Both the position numbers and the translations under genes were made by a program. The notes below the pieces were generated by a model. It searched no databases and was not told where the DNA came from. It saw only the letters and a program-made list of their open reading frames with translations. Below are positions 63,120-64,000 of a stretch of DNA of 64,000 nucleotides, in pieces. This DNA is from Streptomyces sp. T12 (lineage in GTDB: Bacteria > Actinomycetota > Actinomycetes > Streptomycetales > Streptomycetaceae), in assembly GCF_028736035.1 (NCBI RefSeq), contig NZ_CP117866.1, positions 3,596,001 through 3,660,000 of the forward strand. Reading direction: 5' to 3'. Every line of letters starts with the position of its first letter. The stretch's first letter is position 1.

Positions 63120-64000
63120 TCAGCTCCACGGCTCGATCACCGTCACCCCCGCCCCCGGCGCCGTCCCGATCGCCCCCAGCGCCTGCGGCACCGCCTCCAG
63201 CGGGATCGTCGCCGTCACCAGCAGATCCGGCCGCAGCACCCCCGCCCGGACCAGCTCCAGCATCGGCGGGTAGGTGTGGGCCGCCATGCCGTGGCTGCCC
63301 AGGAGTTCGAGTTCGAGGGCGATCGCGCGGGCCATGGGGACGGGGGTCGTGCCGGACGTCGAGGGCACCAGGCCCACCTGGACGTGCCGGCCCCGGCGGC
63401 GCAGGCCGTTGACGGAGGCGGCGCAGGTGGTGGGTGAGCCGAGGGCGTCCAGGGAGAGCTGGGCGCCGCCGCCGGTCAGGGCGTGGATCGCCGCCGCCGT
63501 GTCCGGTGTGCCGGACGCGTCCACGCACTCCGCCGCCCCGAACTTCCGCGCCAGGTCCAGGGCCTGCGGTGAGACGTCCACCGCGACGACCCGCGCACCC
63601 GACGCCGCCGCGATCATCACCGCCGACAGGCCCACCCCGCCGCAGCCGTGCACCGCGACCCACTCCCCCGCCGCCACCCGGCCCTGCTGCACGACCGCCC
63701 GGAACGCGGTGGCGAACCGGCAGCCGAGGGAGGCGGCGGTCGCGAAGGACATCTCCTCAGGGACCGCGACGAGGTTGACATCGGCGTGGTCCAGCGCCAC
63801 GTACTGGGCGAAGGAGCCCCAGTGGGTGAAGCCGGGCTGGGTCTGGCGTTCGCACACCTGCTGGTCGCCCGCCGCACACGCCCCGCAGCTGCCGCAGGCG
63901 CACACGAAGGGCACGGTGACCCGGTCGCCGGGGCTCCATCGCGTCACCCGGTCGCCCACCGCCTCGACGACACCGGCGAGTTCATGGCCCGGCACATGCG
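63120..64000 (-). CDS. Zinc-dependent alcohol dehydrogenase, 5' end beyond the window
   Basis: At least 293 residues of an MDR-family enzyme are visible: [15 protein letters not shown] (catalytic-zinc His), structural-zinc cysteines in [17 protein letters not shown], the NAD-binding [12 protein letters not shown] and LDALGS. The frame stays open to the edge, so the first 50-60 residues with the catalytic Cys are missing from view. Substrate unknown. Confidence 0.88.
   Translation of the reverse strand, partial: HVPGHELAGVVEAVGDRVTRWSPGDRVTVPFVCACGSCGACAAGDQQVCERQTQPGFTHWGSFAQYVALDHADVNLVAVPEEMSFATAASLGCRFATAFRAVVQQGRVAAGEWVAVHGCGGVGLSAVMIAAASGARVVAVDVSPQALDLARKFGAAECVDASGTPDTAAAIHALTGGGAQLSLDALGSPTTCAASVNGLRRRGRHVQVGLVPSTSGTTPVPMARAIALELELLGSHGMAAHTYPPMLELVRAGVLRPDLLVTATIPLEAVPQALGAIGTAPGAGVTVIEPWS

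Overview
The window is chromosomal DNA from a Streptomyces-type actinomycete. GC is very high with strong third-position bias, many CDSs start with GTG or TTG, tail-to-head 4-bp overlaps are common, and lineage hallmarks are present (MelC1/MelC2 tyrosinase pair, VKOR protein, bldA-type TTA codon, small secreted proteins). No rRNA, tRNA or CRISPR array was seen.

Region 1 (1 to about 25.15 kb) is an accessory nonribosomal-peptide (NRPS) island built mostly of discrete domains. A minus-strand unit (4930 to 80) encodes a free carrier protein, a branched-chain aminotransferase, an MbtH-adenylation-carrier fusion and a cytochrome P450. A plus-strand unit (6147 to 8958) encodes a cobalamin-type radical SAM enzyme, whose gene holds a TTA codon, and a DUF364-like Rossmann protein. 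A second minus-strand set (19748 to 10487) encodes an A-T-C synthetase, a free carrier protein, a thioesterase-like protein with Cys in place of the nucleophilic Ser, an A-T didomain and two stand-alone condensation domains. An MFS exporter, a GNAT-like transferase and a second MFS exporter follow on the plus strand. In all there are three A domains, three C domains and five carriers. The joints between units hold decayed mobile DNA (IS1380, Tn3, IS630 and IS1182-like remnants, an IS-associated ORF, broken EamA and MFS transporter genes), which suggests piecemeal assembly. The left end lies outside the window. No pathway regulator is visible, and I do not recognise the product.

Region 2 (25.2 to 31.5 kb) is ordinary chromosome: SDR, NAD-dependent epimerase, D-2-hydroxyacid dehydrogenase, DUF2087 protein, tyrosinase and its copper chaperone, VKOR protein and a GH16-like glycosidase.

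Region 3 (31.7 to 34.4 kb) holds five small secreted proteins, three of them tandem paralogues of a family I do not recognise.

Region 4 (34.7 to 45.4 kb) is a tightly coupled exopolysaccharide operon (two GT4 glycosyltransferases, initiating sugar-phosphate transferase, Wzy-like polymerase, MurJ-like flippase, polysaccharide deacetylase, Wzz-like protein, BioF2-type GNAT) with a convergent secreted GH26-like hydrolase.

Region 5 (45.5 to 55.2 kb) carries a FadD-type acyl-CoA ligase, secreted chorismate mutase, vWA lipoprotein, an ABC system whose ATPase is fused to an S15-type hydrolase, and an APC permease.

Region 6 (55.3 to 61.9 kb) is a myo-inositol catabolic operon (iolC, Cgl0159-type aldolase, iolD, mmsA) with a divergent IolE/IolH-like isomerase. 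The window ends with a small HTH protein, a GNAT and a zinc alcohol dehydrogenase that runs off the edge.

All family assignments were made by eye from conserved motifs; no database search was run.
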